This document shows positions 52,230 through 62,203 of a DNA stretch of 64,000 nt, piece after piece. The translations under genes and the position numbers were made by a program. Source of the DNA: Actinoplanes sp. KI2 (lineage in GTDB: Bacteria > Actinomycetota > Actinomycetes > Mycobacteriales > Micromonosporaceae); contig NZ_JAOSZE010000001.1 in the NCBI RefSeq assembly GCF_025630775.1, forward strand, positions 302,794-366,793, written 5' to 3'. The notes under the pieces are model-generated. The model saw only the letters and a list, made by a program, of their open reading frames with translations, did no database searches and was not told the DNA's origin. Numbering within the stretch: the first letter of the stretch is position 1; every line of letters starts with the position of its first letter.

Positions 52230-53221
52230 TTGAGCATGCTCCCATGCTCGTCCAGGTTGATCCGGTGCAGCAGCCACCAATGTCCGCCGAGCCCGGCCGG
52301 GTCGATCAGCTCGGCTGCCTCGCCGGCCGCGGAGAGCGCGCGCAGATATCCCATCGGGTCGCGGCGGGCCAGATCCACCGGTGGTCGCGCGCCGTCGATA
52401 CCGAGCGCTTTCAGCGCCTTCCGCTGACTGACGATTTCGTACGGCGTGCCGGCCGCCCCCGCCGCGGAGTCGATCGCCACGTGCGCGGTCACGTCGCAGC
52501 TTCCGTCCGGGACCGGCGGCACCTGGCGCCCGGCCCGGAAGCCGGTGAGTGTGCCCAGCGCGGGCCGCTCGCCGCGCAGGTGACCGTAGTCGACCGCCAG
52601 CGCGCACCCGCGCCGCACGCAGCGCACCGCGTCGGCCCAGGCGGTGTCCCGCGGCCACCCGATCTCCGCCCGCGCGGCCCGCGGCCACCAGCGGCTCAGC
52701 CAGAACAGGTCGGCGGCGTCCGGCGGGCCGCCCAGCGTCTCCTTGCCGGTCGCCGGGTCGACCAGCACCAGCCGCAGCCGCCCGTGGTCGTCCAGGTCGG
52801 CGACGTCGAGCGGCACGTTGTCCAGCCATTCCGTGGCGACCAGCAGCCCGACGATGCCCTCCGGCACGTCCCGCCGCCAGGCGATCGCCGGGTCGAGCCC
52901 GGCCGGGCGCGGGGCGACCTCGACGGCGGTGCACCGGACGCGCCCGGCCAGTCCGGCCGGCAGCAGCGTGCGCAGGACGGCCAGCAGCTCGCCCCGGCCC
53001 GCACCCACGTCGACCAGGTCGAACGTCCTGGGGTGGCCGAGCGCCGCGTCGACCCGCTCGACCAGCCGCAGCAGGGCACCCGCGAACAGCGGCGAGGCGT
53101 GCACACTCGTCCGGAAATGCTGGGCGGGTCCGCTCCCGCCGCCGGTGAAGAACCCGCCCGGCCCGTAGAGCGCGGCGGCCATCGCGGCACGCCACCCCGT
53201 CTCCCGGCCAGCACTCGTCAC
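52226..53221 (-). CDS. SAM-dependent methyltransferase of the MidA/NDUFAF7 (DUF185) family
   Basis: 331 residues from GTG 53221; an in-frame start at 53308 is less likely. Family features: [13 protein letters not shown] and [16 protein letters not shown] at the N-terminus, SAM-binding [12 protein letters not shown], and [12 protein letters not shown] in place of the usual NElxDAlPv block. NDUFAF7 symmetrically dimethylates an Arg of NDUFS2, the mitochondrial NuoD. Here the enzyme is translationally coupled to an orphan NuoD with that Arg conserved, so NuoD2 is the obvious substrate (inference). Confidence 0.85.
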   Translation of the reverse strand: MTSAGRETGWRAAMAAALYGPGGFFTGGGSGPAQHFRTSVHASPLFAGALLRLVERVDAALGHPRTFDLVDVGAGRGELLAVLRTLLPAGLAGRVRCTAVEVAPRPAGLDPAIAWRRDVPEGIVGLLVATEWLDNVPLDVADLDDHGRLRLVLVDPATGKETLGGPPDAADLFWLSRWWPRAARAEIGWPRDTAWADAVRCVRRGCALAVDYGHLRGERPALGTLTGFRAGRQVPPVPDGSCDVTAHVAIDSAAGAAGTPYEIVSQRKALKALGIDGARPPVDLARRDPMGYLRALSAAGEAAELIDPAGLGGHWWLLHRINLDEHGSMLK

Positions 53222-53386
53222 ACCAGCACCATAGGCCCGCCGGGACCCGGATTCCCCGCGCCGTCCCCGGGCGCGCGCGTCGATGTCAGCACCGATGGAG
53301 TTGTTCACACGATGTTGTCACCGGCCGGTCCGGGCAGCGCATACTTCACCCCGACCGGTACCCCTTCTCGAGGACTGGATCCTGAT

Positions 53387-54274
53387 ATGAGCGCAGAGCC
53401 GCGCGCCCGCCTCGGTGCGCGTCCCCTCAGCGTCGGCGTCGTCGGCTCCGGCCGGGTCGGCGCGGTCCTGGGCGCCGCCCTGCACGCCGCCGGCCACCAG
53501 GTGGTCGCCGCGGCCGCCGTTTCTGCCGCCTCCCGCGATCGGGCCCGCCGACTGCTGCCGGGAGCCGCGATCCTCCCGGCCGACGATGTCGCCCGGGCCG
53601 CGGGTGATCTCCTGTTGCTGGCCGTGCCCGACGACGCGCTCGGCGGCGTGGTCGCCGGCCTGGCCGCCACCGGCGCGCTGCGCCCGGGTCAGATGGTGGC
53701 GCACACCTCGGGGGCTCACGGACTCGCCGTCCTGGGCGATGTGAATGGCATGGCCCTGCATCCCGCGATGACCTTCACGGGCGCCGACTCGGATCTCGAC
53801 CGGCTCCCCGGCATCGCCTGGGGGGTCACCACCCGGGACCGCGCGTTCGCCACCCGGCTGGTCGCCGATCTCGGCGGAGTGCCCGAGTGGATCGCCGAGG
53901 ACGCCCGCCCGCTCTACCACGCGGCGCTCGCACACGGCGCGAACCACCTGGTCACGCTCGTCAACGAGGCGGCGGATCTGCTGCGCGCGGCGGGCGTCGA
54001 ACAGCCGCGACGAGTCCTCGAGCCGCTGCTGACGGCCGCGCTCGACAACGCCCTGCGCCTGGGCGATGCGGCGCTGACCGGCCCGGTCTCCCGCGGCGAC
54101 GCCGGCACGGTCGGCAAGCACCTGGACCGCATCCCGCCCGAGTCGGTGCCGGCCTACCTGGCGCTGGCCCGCCGCACCGCCGACCGGGCGATCGCCGCCG
54201 GTCGGCTGCGTCCGCAGGACGCCGTCCTGCTGCTCGACGTCCTGTCTCGCGCCGCCGTGGGGAGCCCGCGTTGA
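53387..54274 (+). CDS. DUF2520 Rossmann-fold protein of the pantothenate operon
   Basis: 295 residues from ATG 53387. N-terminal NAD(P)-binding fold with [17 protein letters not shown] and [10 protein letters not shown]-terminal helical DUF2520 domain. The dinucleotide fold plus helical domain recalls ketopantoate reductase-like dehydrogenases. Its stop overlaps the panC TTG start (TTGA), and the pairing with panC is conserved in Actinobacteria (Rv3603c-Rv3602c, recalled), so a role in pantothenate synthesis is plausible but unproved. Confidence 0.85.
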   Translation: MSAEPRARLGARPLSVGVVGSGRVGAVLGAALHAAGHQVVAAAAVSAASRDRARRLLPGAAILPADDVARAAGDLLLLAVPDDALGGVVAGLAATGALRPGQMVAHTSGAHGLAVLGDVNGMALHPAMTFTGADSDLDRLPGIAWGVTTRDRAFATRLVADLGGVPEWIAEDARPLYHAALAHGANHLVTLVNEAADLLRAAGVEQPRRVLEPLLTAALDNALRLGDAALTGPVSRGDAGTVGKHLDRIPPESVPAYLALARRTADRAIAAGRLRPQDAVLLLDVLSRAAVGSPR

Positions 54275-55104
54275 CCGACCTGATCCATACCCGCAAGGAG
54301 CTCGCCTCCGCGCTCGCCGCCGTGCCCGGCGAGGTCGCGGTCGTGATGACCATGGGGGCGCTGCACGAGGGGCACCGCACGCTGATGCGGGCGGCCCGCG
54401 AGCGCTCGGCGTTCGTGCTGGTGACGATCTTTGTGAACCCGCTGCAGTTCGGTCCGAACGAGGACTTCGACAAGTATCCGCGCACGCTCGAGGCCGACCT
54501 CGAGGCCTGCGCGGCCGAGGGCGTGAGCGTGGTCTTCGCCCCGAGCCGCGACGAGATGTACCCGGGCGGGGCGCCGTCGATCACGATGAACGCCGGCCCG
54601 CTCGGCGAGATCCTCGAGGGCGCGAGCCGGCCCGGCCACTTCGCCGGGATGCTCACCGTGGTCGAGAAGCTGCTCGTGCTCACCCGGGCCGACGTGGCGT
54701 TCTTCGGCGAGAAGGACTTTCAGCAGCTGGCCCTGATTCGCCGGATGGTCCACGACCTGGAGCTGGGCGTGGAGATCGTCGGCGTGCCGACCGTGCGCGA
54801 GCCGGACGGCCTGGCCCTGTCCAGCCGCAACCGCTATCTCTCCGCCGAGCAGCGGGCCGCCGCGCTCGCCCTGTCCCGGGCGTTGCGCGAGGGCGCCACG
54901 CACACCGACCCGGACGCGGTCCTCGCCACCGCCACCAAGATCCTCGACGACGAGCCGGGTGTCCGCGTCGACTACCTCGCGCTGACCGGCCCCGACCTCG
55001 GCGCGGCCCCCGGCGAGGGCCCGGCCCGCCTGCTGGTGGCGGCCCGGGTCGGCGCCACCCGCCTGATCGACAACGTCCCGCTCCGCCTCGCGAAAGGTCG
55101 CTGA
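54271..55104 (+). CDS. panC: Pantothenate synthetase
   Basis: 277 residues from TTG 54271. Adenylation-site motifs MGALHEGH (HIGH-like), [26 protein letters not shown] and [11 protein letters not shown] (KMSKS-like) are intact. It ligates pantoate and beta-alanine. Its stop shares one base with the panD ATG (TGATG), so beta-alanine supply and use are coupled. Confidence 0.97.
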   Translation: MTDLIHTRKELASALAAVPGEVAVVMTMGALHEGHRTLMRAARERSAFVLVTIFVNPLQFGPNEDFDKYPRTLEADLEACAAEGVSVVFAPSRDEMYPGGAPSITMNAGPLGEILEGASRPGHFAGMLTVVEKLLVLTRADVAFFGEKDFQQLALIRRMVHDLELGVEIVGVPTVREPDGLALSSRNRYLSAEQRAAALALSRALREGATHTDPDAVLATATKILDDEPGVRVDYLALTGPDLGAAPGEGPARLLVAARVGATRLIDNVPLRLAKGR

Positions 55105-55529
55105 TGTTCCGCACCATGCTCAAGTCCAAGATCCATCGGGCCACCGTGACCCAGGCCGACCTGCACTATGTCGGTTCGGTGACGGTCGACCTCGACCTGA
55201 TGGAGGCGGCCGACCTGCTGGCCGGCGAGCAGGTCGCGATCGTGGACGTGACCAATGGCGCCCGGCTCGAGACGTACGTGATCCCGGGTGAGCGCGGTTC
55301 CGGTGTGATCGGCATCAACGGTGCGGCCGCCCACCTGGTCCACCCCGGCGACCTGGTGATCCTGATCGCGTACGGCCAGATGGACGACGCCGAGGCGCGC
55401 GCCTACCAGCCGCGGGTGGTGCACGTGAACGCCGACAACGAGATCATCGAGCTGGGCGCCGACCCGGCCGCCGCGGTCGAGGGGATGGCCGGCGACCTGG
55501 TGCGAGGCGATCTGACCCTGACGGTCTGA
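55104..55529 (+). CDS. panD: Aspartate 1-decarboxylase proenzyme
   Basis: 141 residues. The self-cleavage site HYVGSVTVD (Gly24-Ser25) that yields the pyruvoyl cofactor is present, with conserved Lys9 in [10 protein letters not shown] and the [12 protein letters not shown] segment. It makes beta-alanine for PanC. Confidence 0.97.
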   Translation: MFRTMLKSKIHRATVTQADLHYVGSVTVDLDLMEAADLLAGEQVAIVDVTNGARLETYVIPGERGSGVIGINGAAAHLVHPGDLVILIAYGQMDDAEARAYQPRVVHVNADNEIIELGADPAAAVEGMAGDLVRGDLTLTV

Positions 55530-55542
55530 TTCCACCCACTTC

Positions 55543-55584
55543 ACGCGAGAGTCGCGTCCTCGGCCTGGGGTGGCAGCCAGGCCG
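55543..55584 (+). terminator. Weak hairpins after panD
   Basis: acgcga (55543-55548) / tcgcgt (55552-55557) and cggcctgg (55561-55568) / ccaggccg (55577-55584), both perfect but with no T-run. Likely the end of the pan operon. Confidence 0.45.
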
Positions 55585-55667
55585 CGGGGGCAGGCGGGGA
55601 CGGCCGCACCTGCTGTGAGCCGCTACCTCGTACGGGATATGGCTTTTGGGCTTAAGATCCGCTTTCC

Positions 55668-55676
55668 TGCTATATG
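55668..55676 (+). promoter_or_regulatory. Predicted extended -10 promoter of the septum-formation lipoprotein gene
   Basis: TGC-TATATG in an AT-rich stretch about 35 bp before the ATG at 55710, unusual for this GC-rich sequence. Confidence 0.45.
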
Positions 55677-55709
55677 ATCGTTATTCCGGTCATGGGAGGT
55701 AAGACGGTC

Positions 55710-56612
55710 ATGCGGGTCCGACGGTGGATCTTGGCCGCGCTGTGTCCGACGCTGCTCGCGGCCTGCGGGATGCCCGGTGGGGTCGATGGCGATCTCACCA
55801 ACGGGTGGGGCGCGATGGAGCCGGCCACCGGATTCCAGCCGGCCGCCGGGACCTGTCACGGGGCGAACTTCGATCCGGTCGGGTCGCGGTGGACCTACGA
55901 GGACGTCGACTGCAAGCAGCAGCATCGCACCGAGACCGTGTACGTCGGCACCTACAACTCGCCGGCCGCGGATGCCGCCGAGCCGCCCGCCGCCGGCTCC
56001 GACGCGGCAAAGGCCGAATACCGGATCTGCGACCGCCAGACCACCACCTACCTCGGCGGACCGTGGCGCACCGCGCGCATCTGGATCGGTGTCACCCGCC
56101 CCACCGCGGCGGCCTGGACCGGAGGCGCACGATGGTTCCGCTGCGAGGCGCTCGAGCTCAGCTCGGTCGAGGACAACGGCGTGCTGGTGCAGCGGACCGG
56201 CACCCTGCGCAACGCGCTCGCCGGCGGCCCCTCCGACCTGCGGCTGACCTGCTACGCGGTGGCCACGGACAGCTCCGGGGCGATCGCCGGCATGCCCGGG
56301 GTGGGCTGCTCGGCCAAGCACAACGCCGAGTTCGCCGGCGTCTGGTACGCGAAGGGCCTCGCCTACCCGAAGGACGCCAAGGCCTGGAGCACCTTCCACG
56401 ACGGCTGCCGCGCGGTCGTCGCGTCCTACGTCAAGGTCCCGAACGACAAGGACCTGCAATACCGGACCGGCGTGATCTCGCTGCCGGGCAGCGCCGAGGT
56501 CTGGCAGGCCGGCGACCACGGCGTGCGCTGCTACCTGTGGATGGACGGCGCCGAGCTCACCTCGTCGCTCCAGGGCAAGGGCGCCAAGAGCCTGCCCGTC
56601 CAGTACAAGTAA
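55710..56612 (+). CDS. Septum-formation-family lipoprotein
   Basis: 300 residues from ATG 55710, which has GGGAGGT nine nt upstream. Signal peptide with lipobox LLAAC. The extracellular part contains six or more cysteines in family-typical contexts (GTCHGANF, VDCKQQH, RICDRQ, FRCEAL, LTCYAV, VGCSAKHNAEFAGVW, VRCYLW), as in actinobacterial 'septum formation' domain proteins. Probably acts at the cell surface; precise role unknown. It interrupts the cofactor genes between panD and nadB. Confidence 0.83.
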   Translation: MRVRRWILAALCPTLLAACGMPGGVDGDLTNGWGAMEPATGFQPAAGTCHGANFDPVGSRWTYEDVDCKQQHRTETVYVGTYNSPAADAAEPPAAGSDAAKAEYRICDRQTTTYLGGPWRTARIWIGVTRPTAAAWTGGARWFRCEALELSSVEDNGVLVQRTGTLRNALAGGPSDLRLTCYAVATDSSGAIAGMPGVGCSAKHNAEFAGVWYAKGLAYPKDAKAWSTFHDGCRAVVASYVKVPNDKDLQYRTGVISLPGSAEVWQAGDHGVRCYLWMDGAELTSSLQGKGAKSLPVQYK

Positions 56613-56675
56613 CGGCCACCACTCCGATGCCGCCCCCGCGTGACGAGCGTCGCGGCGGCGGAGTCTACTGAGCAG

Positions 56676-58322
56676 ATGTCACTTCTGGCCGATCTACCGG
56701 AGCTGCCGCGCCGGCTCGCCGCCGCCGACCCGGGGTGGAGCGAGACCACCGACGTGCTGGTCGTGGGCTCCGGTGTCGCGGGCCTGACCGCCGCCCTGCA
56801 TCTGCGGGAGCAGGGCCTGCACGTCACGGTGGTCACCAAGGTGAACATCGACGACGGCTCCACCCGCTGGGCGCAGGGCGGGATCGCCGCCGTGCTCGAT
56901 CCGCTGGACACCCCGGCCGCGCATGCCAACGACACCGAGATCGCCGGCGTCGGGTTGTGCGACCCGGCCGCGGTGCGGGTGCTGGTCGAGGAGGGCCCGG
57001 TCCGGGTGCGCGAGCTGATCCGGCTGGGCGCCGAGTTCGACCGCCACCCGGACGGCTCGCTGATGCTGACCCGCGAGGGCGGCCACCGCGCCGACCGCAT
57101 CGTGCACGCCGGCGGCGACGCGACCGGCGCCGAGGTGCAGCGCGCCCTGCACGAGGCGGTGCGCCGCGACCCGTGGATCCGGCTGGTCGAGCACGCGCTC
57201 GTGCTCGACCTGCTGCGCAGCGCCGACGGCCGGGCCTGCGGGCTCACCCTGCACGTGCTCGGCGAGGGCTCCGAGGACGGCGTGGGCGCGATCCTGGCCC
57301 GTGCGGTGGTGCTGGCCACCGGCGGGATGGGCCAGATCTACTCGTCCACCACGAACCCGTCGGTCTCCACCGGCGACGGGGTCGCGCTCGCCCTGCGGGC
57401 CGGCGCGACCGTCACCGACGTCGAGTTCGTGCAGTTCCACCCCACGTCGTTCGTGAGCGCCGCGGTCACCTCGGTGCAGCGGCCGCTGATCTCCGAGGCG
57501 CTGCGCGGCGAGGGCGCGCACCTGGTCGACGAGTCCGGCAAGCGGTTCATGGTCGGGCAGCACGAGCTGGCCGAGCTGGCCCCGCGCGACGTGGTGGCCA
57601 AGGGCATCCACCGGGTGCTGCTGGCCACCGGCGCCGACCACGTCTACCTGGATGCCCGGCACCTCGGCCGTCAGTTCCTCGAGCACCGATTCCCGACGAT
57701 CGTGGCCTCCACCCGGGCGGCCGGCGTCGACCCGGCCGTCGACCTGATCCCGGTCGCCCCGGCCGCGCACTACGCCTCCGGTGGCGTCCGCACCGACCTG
57801 CGCGGCCGTACCACCATCCCCGGCCTGTACGCGTGCGGCGAGGTCGCCTGCACCGGCGTGCACGGCGCCAACCGGCTGGCCAGCAACTCGCTGCTGGAGG
57901 GCCTGGTCTTCGCGAAGCGGATCGCCGACGACGTCGCCCGCGACCTGCCGCCGCAGGCCGATCCGGTGGTGACCGACGCCGGGCCGGCGTGGGTGGCCGA
58001 CCCGGCGATCCGCGGCGAGTTGCAGCGGGCGATGACCCGGGGCGCCGGTGTGCTGCGCTCGGCCGGGTCGCTGGCCGGCACCGCCAAGGAGCTGACCCGG
58101 CTGGCCGAGCTGCGGGCCACCCCGCGCAACGCGGCCTGGGAGGCGACGAACCTGCTCACCGTGGCGAGCGCGCTGGTCGCCTCGGCGAGCACCCGGCGGG
58201 AGACCCGCGGCTGCCACTGGCGGGAGGACCACCCGGTGGCCGAGGACGAGTGGCGCGGCCACCTGCTCGACGGCCTGTCCGGCCGTGGCGTGCTGACCCA
58301 GACCTTCGAGGAGATGCCGTGA
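56676..58322 (+). CDS. nadB: L-aspartate oxidase
   Basis: 548 residues from ATG 56676. FAD-binding VVGSGVAGLTAALHL at the N-terminus, STRWAQGGIAAVLD, VLATGGMGQIY, EFVQFHPTSF and the active-site region AAHYASGGVRTDLRGRT identify NadB rather than succinate dehydrogenase. It oxidises aspartate to iminoaspartate for quinolinate. nadA is not in the window. Stop overlaps the nadC start (GTGA). Confidence 0.95.
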   Translation: MSLLADLPELPRRLAAADPGWSETTDVLVVGSGVAGLTAALHLREQGLHVTVVTKVNIDDGSTRWAQGGIAAVLDPLDTPAAHANDTEIAGVGLCDPAAVRVLVEEGPVRVRELIRLGAEFDRHPDGSLMLTREGGHRADRIVHAGGDATGAEVQRALHEAVRRDPWIRLVEHALVLDLLRSADGRACGLTLHVLGEGSEDGVGAILARAVVLATGGMGQIYSSTTNPSVSTGDGVALALRAGATVTDVEFVQFHPTSFVSAAVTSVQRPLISEALRGEGAHLVDESGKRFMVGQHELAELAPRDVVAKGIHRVLLATGADHVYLDARHLGRQFLEHRFPTIVASTRAAGVDPAVDLIPVAPAAHYASGGVRTDLRGRTTIPGLYACGEVACTGVHGANRLASNSLLEGLVFAKRIADDVARDLPPQADPVVTDAGPAWVADPAIRGELQRAMTRGAGVLRSAGSLAGTAKELTRLAELRATPRNAAWEATNLLTVASALVASASTRRETRGCHWREDHPVAEDEWRGHLLDGLSGRGVLTQTFEEMP

Positions 58323-59167
58323 GTCTTGACCTGGACGAGGTGGGCCGGATCGTCTACACGGCGCTCGGCGAGGACCTGGGCGACCCGCCCCGGGACGTGA
58401 CCAGCGAGGCGACCATCCCGGCGGGGCAGGTCGACACCGCCGAGCTGGTGGCCCGGGCCGACGGCGTGGTGGCCGGCCTGCCGGTCGCGCGCGAGGTCTT
58501 CGCGGCCACCTCCGGCGGCGCGGCGAGCTTCGAGCCGCGGGTGGCCGAGGGCGATCGGGTACGCCGCGGCGACGTGCTCGCCGTGGTCACCGGGCCCACC
58601 CGCGCGTTGCTGACCGCGGAGCGGACCGCGCTGAACCTGCTGTGCCGGATGTCCGGGGTGGCCACGCACACCCGCAAGTGGGCCGACGCGCTGGCCGGCA
58701 CCAAGGCGACGGTGCTGGACACCCGCAAGACCACCCCCGGTCTGCGGCACCTGGAGAAGTACGCGGTGCGGACCGGCGGCGGCACGAACAAGCGCATGGG
58801 CCTGTACGACGTGGCCATGATCAAGGACAACCACAAGCTGGCGGCGGGGAGCATCACCGCCGCGTACCGGCTCGTGCGCGAGACGTTCCCGGACGTACCG
58901 GTGCAGGTCGAGGTCACCACCAGGGCCGAGGCGCTGGAGGCGGTCGAGGCGGGCGCGACGTTTCTGCTCTGCGACAACATGAGGCCGGCGCTGCTGCGCG
59001 AGGTCGTCGAGGCGGTCGGGGACCGGGCCGAGCTCGAGGCCACCGGAAACCTGACGCTCGCCACCGCGGCGGAGTATGCGGCGACCGGGGTGGACTATCT
59101 GTCGGTGGGTGGTCTGACGCATTCCTCGCCGATCCTGGACATCGCCATGGATCTGCGCGCGCGCTGA
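58319..59167 (+). CDS. nadC: Nicotinate-nucleotide pyrophosphorylase (carboxylating)
   Basis: 282 residues from GTG 58319. LDTRKTTPGLRHLEKYAVRT and KDNHKLAAGSIT carry the quinolinate/PRPP-binding residues; SVGGLTHSSPILDIAMD is the C-terminal signature. It makes nicotinate mononucleotide from quinolinate. Coupled to nadB. Confidence 0.96.
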   Translation: MSLDLDEVGRIVYTALGEDLGDPPRDVTSEATIPAGQVDTAELVARADGVVAGLPVAREVFAATSGGAASFEPRVAEGDRVRRGDVLAVVTGPTRALLTAERTALNLLCRMSGVATHTRKWADALAGTKATVLDTRKTTPGLRHLEKYAVRTGGGTNKRMGLYDVAMIKDNHKLAAGSITAAYRLVRETFPDVPVQVEVTTRAEALEAVEAGATFLLCDNMRPALLREVVEAVGDRAELEATGNLTLATAAEYAATGVDYLSVGGLTHSSPILDIAMDLRAR

Positions 59168-59254
59168 CCCTGGGGCGGTGACCGTTTCACGGCCTGCCAC
59201 GATGAACCCATCCAGGTGGGGGCTGTCGCTTCCGCGTACGATATGAGGCTTTTG

Positions 59255-60013
59255 ATGTTGCTTTGTATTGACATCGGTAATACGAATACCGTCCTCGCCA
59301 CGTTCGACGGCGACAAGCTCGTGCACAACTGGCGGGTCAAGACCGACGCCCGGAACACCGCCGATGAGCTGGGCCTGATGTTTCGCGGACTGCTGGCCGG
59401 CGACGCCGTGGAGATCACCGGGGTGGCCGCCTGCTCCACCGTGCCGGCCGCGCTGCGCAGCCTGCGCACCATGCTCGGCCGCTACTACGGCGAGCTGCCC
59501 AACGTGATCGTCGAACCGGGTGTGAAGACCGGCGTGCAGCTGGCCATCGACAACCCGAAGGAGGTCGGCGCCGACCGGGTGGTCAACACGCTCGCCGCGC
59601 ACGCCCTCTACGGCGGCCCGTCGATCGTGGTCGACTTCGGCACCACCACCAACTTCGACGTGATCAGCGCGAAGGGTGAGTTCCTCGGCGGTGCGTTCGC
59701 GCCCGGCATCGAGATCTCCTTCGACGCGCTCGCCGCGCGGGCCGCCCAGCTGCGCAAGGTCGAGCCGGCCCAGCCACGCTCGGTGATCGGCAAGAACACG
59801 GTCGAGTGCCTGCAGTCGGGCATGTACTACGGCTTCGCGGGGCAGGTCGACCGGATCGTCGAGCGGATGATCGAGGAGATCGGCCCGGTCAAGGCCGTGA
59901 TCGCCACCGGCGGGCTGGCCGGGCTGGTCAAGGACGAGTGCCGGACGCTGACCGTGCACGAGCCGATGATCACGCTGATCGGGCTGCGGATGGTATATGA
60001 GCGGAACGTCTGA
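59255..60013 (+). CDS. coaX: Type III pantothenate kinase
   Basis: 252 residues from ATG 59255, chosen because it gives the family start MLLCIDIGNTNTV and has GAGG six nt upstream; ATG 59243 would add four residues. ASKHA-fold motifs: DIGNTNT, GADRVVN, VVDFGTTTNFD and ATGGLAGLV. It phosphorylates PanC's product, linking the pan genes to CoA. TACGAT just upstream may be its -10. Confidence 0.95.
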   Translation: MLLCIDIGNTNTVLATFDGDKLVHNWRVKTDARNTADELGLMFRGLLAGDAVEITGVAACSTVPAALRSLRTMLGRYYGELPNVIVEPGVKTGVQLAIDNPKEVGADRVVNTLAAHALYGGPSIVVDFGTTTNFDVISAKGEFLGGAFAPGIEISFDALAARAAQLRKVEPAQPRSVIGKNTVECLQSGMYYGFAGQVDRIVERMIEEIGPVKAVIATGGLAGLVKDECRTLTVHEPMITLIGLRMVYERNV

Positions 60014-60066
60014 GAGCCGCTGAGTAGGCTTGCTTTTCCTTTCCTGATTTCACAGAGAGTCGTGCC

Positions 60067-61575
60067 GTGACCGAGCAGAATGTGCCGCTTTCCGACCCCG
60101 CTGAGGACCTGCCCGAGCAGATGCGGGTCCGCCGGGCCAAGCGGGAGCGGTTCCTCGCCGAGGGCGTCCCGCCGTACCCGGTCAACCTGCCCCGCACCGC
60201 GACGCTCAAGGAGATCCGGGAGAAGTACGCCGAGCTGCCGACCGACACGGCCAGCGGCGACACCGTCTCGATCACCGGCCGAGTGATCTTCGTGCGGAAC
60301 GGCGGAAAGCTGTGCTTCGCCACCCTGCGCGACGGCGACGGCACCGAGCTGCAGGCGATGCTCTCCCTGGACAAGGTGGGCGAGCAGGCGCTGGCCGACT
60401 GGAAGCACCTGATCGACCTCGGCGACCTGGTCGGGATCACCGGCGAGGTGATCACCAGCCGGCGGGGCGAGCTGTCCGTGCTGGCCGACTCCTGGGCGAT
60501 CAGCGCCAAGGCGCTGCGCCCGCTGCCGGTCGCGCACAAGCCGCTCTCCGAGGAGACCCGGATCCGCCAGCGGTACGTCGACCTGATCGTCCGGCCGCAG
60601 GCCCGCGAGATCGTGCGTACCCGCGCCGCCGTGGTGCGCAGCCTGCGCGAGTCGCTGTTCCGCCGCAATTTCCTCGAGGTCGAAACGCCAATGTTGCAGT
60701 TGCTGCACGGTGGTGCGGCGGCCCGCCCGTTTGTGACGCACAGCAACGCGCTCGACACGGATCTCTATCTGCGGATCGCGCCGGAACTGTTTTTGAAGCG
60801 CGCCGTGGTCGGCGGCATCGACCGGGTCTTCGAGATCAACCGAAACTTCCGTAATGAGGGTATGGACTCGAGTCACTCGCCCGAGTTCGCGATGCTCGAG
60901 GCGTACCAGGCGTACGCCGACTACAACGTGATGCAGCAGCAGGTTCAGGAGTGGATTCAGGAAGCCGCCTTCGCGGTGAGCGGATCGCACGTGGTGACCC
61001 ACTACGACGGCACCGAGCGGGACTTCGGCGGCCAGTGGCGGTCGGTCACCCTGTTCGGTTCGCTGTCCGAGGCGCTCGGCGAAGAAGTCACCGTGATGAC
61101 CGATCGGGCGAAACTCGAGAGCTATGCGGAAAAGCATGACCTTTCGGTCGACCCGAAGTGGAGCAACGGGAAGCTGGCCGAGGAGCTGTTCGAGCACCTG
61201 GTCGTGGACTCGCTGCAACAGCCCACATTTGTACGGGATTATCCGGAAGAGACCGCGCCGCTGACCCGCGCGCATCGGGAAACTCCGGGCCTCACCGAGA
61301 AGTGGGACCTCTACGTCAGCGGCTTCGAGCTGGCGACCGCGTATTCCGAGTTGGTCGACCCCGTGGTGCAGCGCGAACGGCTGGTCGCCCAGTCGTTGCT
61401 GGCCGCCGGCGGTGATCCGGAGGCCATGCAGCTGGACGAGGATTTCCTGCGTGCCATGGAGTACGGAATGCCGCCGACCGGCGGGATGGGAATGGGAATC
61501 GACCGGCTGTTGATGGCGCTGACCGGGCTCGGCATTCGGGAAACCATCCTGTTCCCGTTGGTCCGGCCCGAGTAA
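60067..61575 (+). CDS. lysS: Lysyl-tRNA synthetase, class II
   Basis: 502 residues from GTG 60067. N-terminal OB-fold anticodon domain, then class II motifs: motif 2 [10 protein letters not shown] and motif 3 [33 protein letters not shown] is the LysRS substrate region. The order lysS-lsr2-clpC downstream of coaX is conserved in Actinobacteria. Confidence 0.96.
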   Translation: MTEQNVPLSDPAEDLPEQMRVRRAKRERFLAEGVPPYPVNLPRTATLKEIREKYAELPTDTASGDTVSITGRVIFVRNGGKLCFATLRDGDGTELQAMLSLDKVGEQALADWKHLIDLGDLVGITGEVITSRRGELSVLADSWAISAKALRPLPVAHKPLSEETRIRQRYVDLIVRPQAREIVRTRAAVVRSLRESLFRRNFLEVETPMLQLLHGGAAARPFVTHSNALDTDLYLRIAPELFLKRAVVGGIDRVFEINRNFRNEGMDSSHSPEFAMLEAYQAYADYNVMQQQVQEWIQEAAFAVSGSHVVTHYDGTERDFGGQWRSVTLFGSLSEALGEEVTVMTDRAKLESYAEKHDLSVDPKWSNGKLAEELFEHLVVDSLQQPTFVRDYPEETAPLTRAHRETPGLTEKWDLYVSGFELATAYSELVDPVVQRERLVAQSLLAAGGDPEAMQLDEDFLRAMEYGMPPTGGMGMGIDRLLMALTGLGIRETILFPLVRPE

Positions 61576-61589
61576 TATACGATCCGCCA

Positions 61590-61620
61590 TTGACGGATAC
61601 TGCCGCCCTGGCGTTATTGT
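61590..61620 (+). promoter_or_regulatory. Predicted lsr2 promoter
   Basis: TTGACG (61590-61595), 18-19 bp spacer, TTATTGT (61614-61620), 45 bp before the GTG start. Confidence 0.5.
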
Positions 61621-61664
61621 CTTGTCCGTTGCGGGAGAACCTGTGTTCGGGAGGATAGCGGCGC

Positions 61665-62021
61665 GTGGCCAAGCAGATCATTCACAAGCTGGTCGATGAC
61701 CTCGACGGCGGTGACGCCGAGGAGACCGTCAAGTTCGCGCTCGACGGCATTCAGTACGAGATCGACCTCTCGGAGAAGAACGCCGCTAAATTGCGGGACG
61801 TCTTCGCTCCCTACGTGGGCGCCGGATCTCGCGTCGCTCGTGGCGGTGTGGTCGTGGGGGGCCGGGCCGCACGCGGCCGCGGTGGCGCGACCGCCGACCG
61901 GGAGCAGAACAAGGCGATCCGGGAGTGGGCCAAGAAGTCCGGCAAGGAGATCTCCGATCGGGGTCGCATTCCTCAGGAGATCGTCGACGAGTTCCACTCG
62001 AAGGGCCCCGGCCGAGGCTGA
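61665..62021 (+). CDS. lsr2: Lsr2-family nucleoid-associated protein
   Basis: 118 residues from GTG 61665, preceded by GGGAGGA. N-terminal dimerisation domain (KQIIHKLVDDLDGGDAEETV), basic linker with AARGRGG, and C-terminal AT-hook-like DNA-binding domain NKAIREWAKKSGKEISDRGR. It silences AT-rich, often acquired DNA, and could bind the AT-richer T4SS-like region in this window. Confidence 0.96.
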   Translation: MAKQIIHKLVDDLDGGDAEETVKFALDGIQYEIDLSEKNAAKLRDVFAPYVGAGSRVARGGVVVGGRAARGRGGATADREQNKAIREWAKKSGKEISDRGRIPQEIVDEFHSKGPGRG

Positions 62022-62070
62022 GCTAGCCGGCTCCGCTTCGCTCCGCGGAGGGTCAACGGTTCTGGTGTGT

Positions 62071-62115
62071 CACAGGGCCCGTCACGCATGCGCGTGGCGG
62101 GCCCTGTGGGGTTTC
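62071..62115. terminator. Strong terminator after lsr2
   Basis: 17-bp stem 62071-62087 / 62092-62108 (cacagggcccg arm) with one T-G wobble, 4-nt loop and a following gggtttctc. Confidence 0.9.
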
Positions 62116-62145
62116 TCAGGTGATCTTTGAGCGCGGTACGTAGAG

Positions 62146-62188
62146 TTATCCACAGGTGTGGAGAGGGTTGTCCACAGGCTGTGGACGC
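62146..62188. promoter_or_regulatory. Cluster of three DnaA boxes
   Basis: TTATCCACA (62146-62154, perfect), TTGTCCACA (62168-62176, actinobacterial consensus) and reverse-strand GCGTCCACA (62180-62188, 7/9). The last two form the palindrome gtccaca-ggc-tgtggac. Confidence 0.75.
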
Positions 62189-62203
62189 ACGTTGTCCGGC
62201 GAT

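Noticed and set aside
51084..53195. A 703-codon minus frame suggesting a NuoD with a large N-terminal extension
   Set aside because: The upstream part is out-of-frame reading of the methyltransferase gene; the GTGA overlap at 52229 gives a normal-length NuoD.
62146..62188. Replication origin
   Set aside because: Only three DnaA boxes, no AT-rich unwinding region, and no dnaA, dnaN, gyrB or rpmH nearby.
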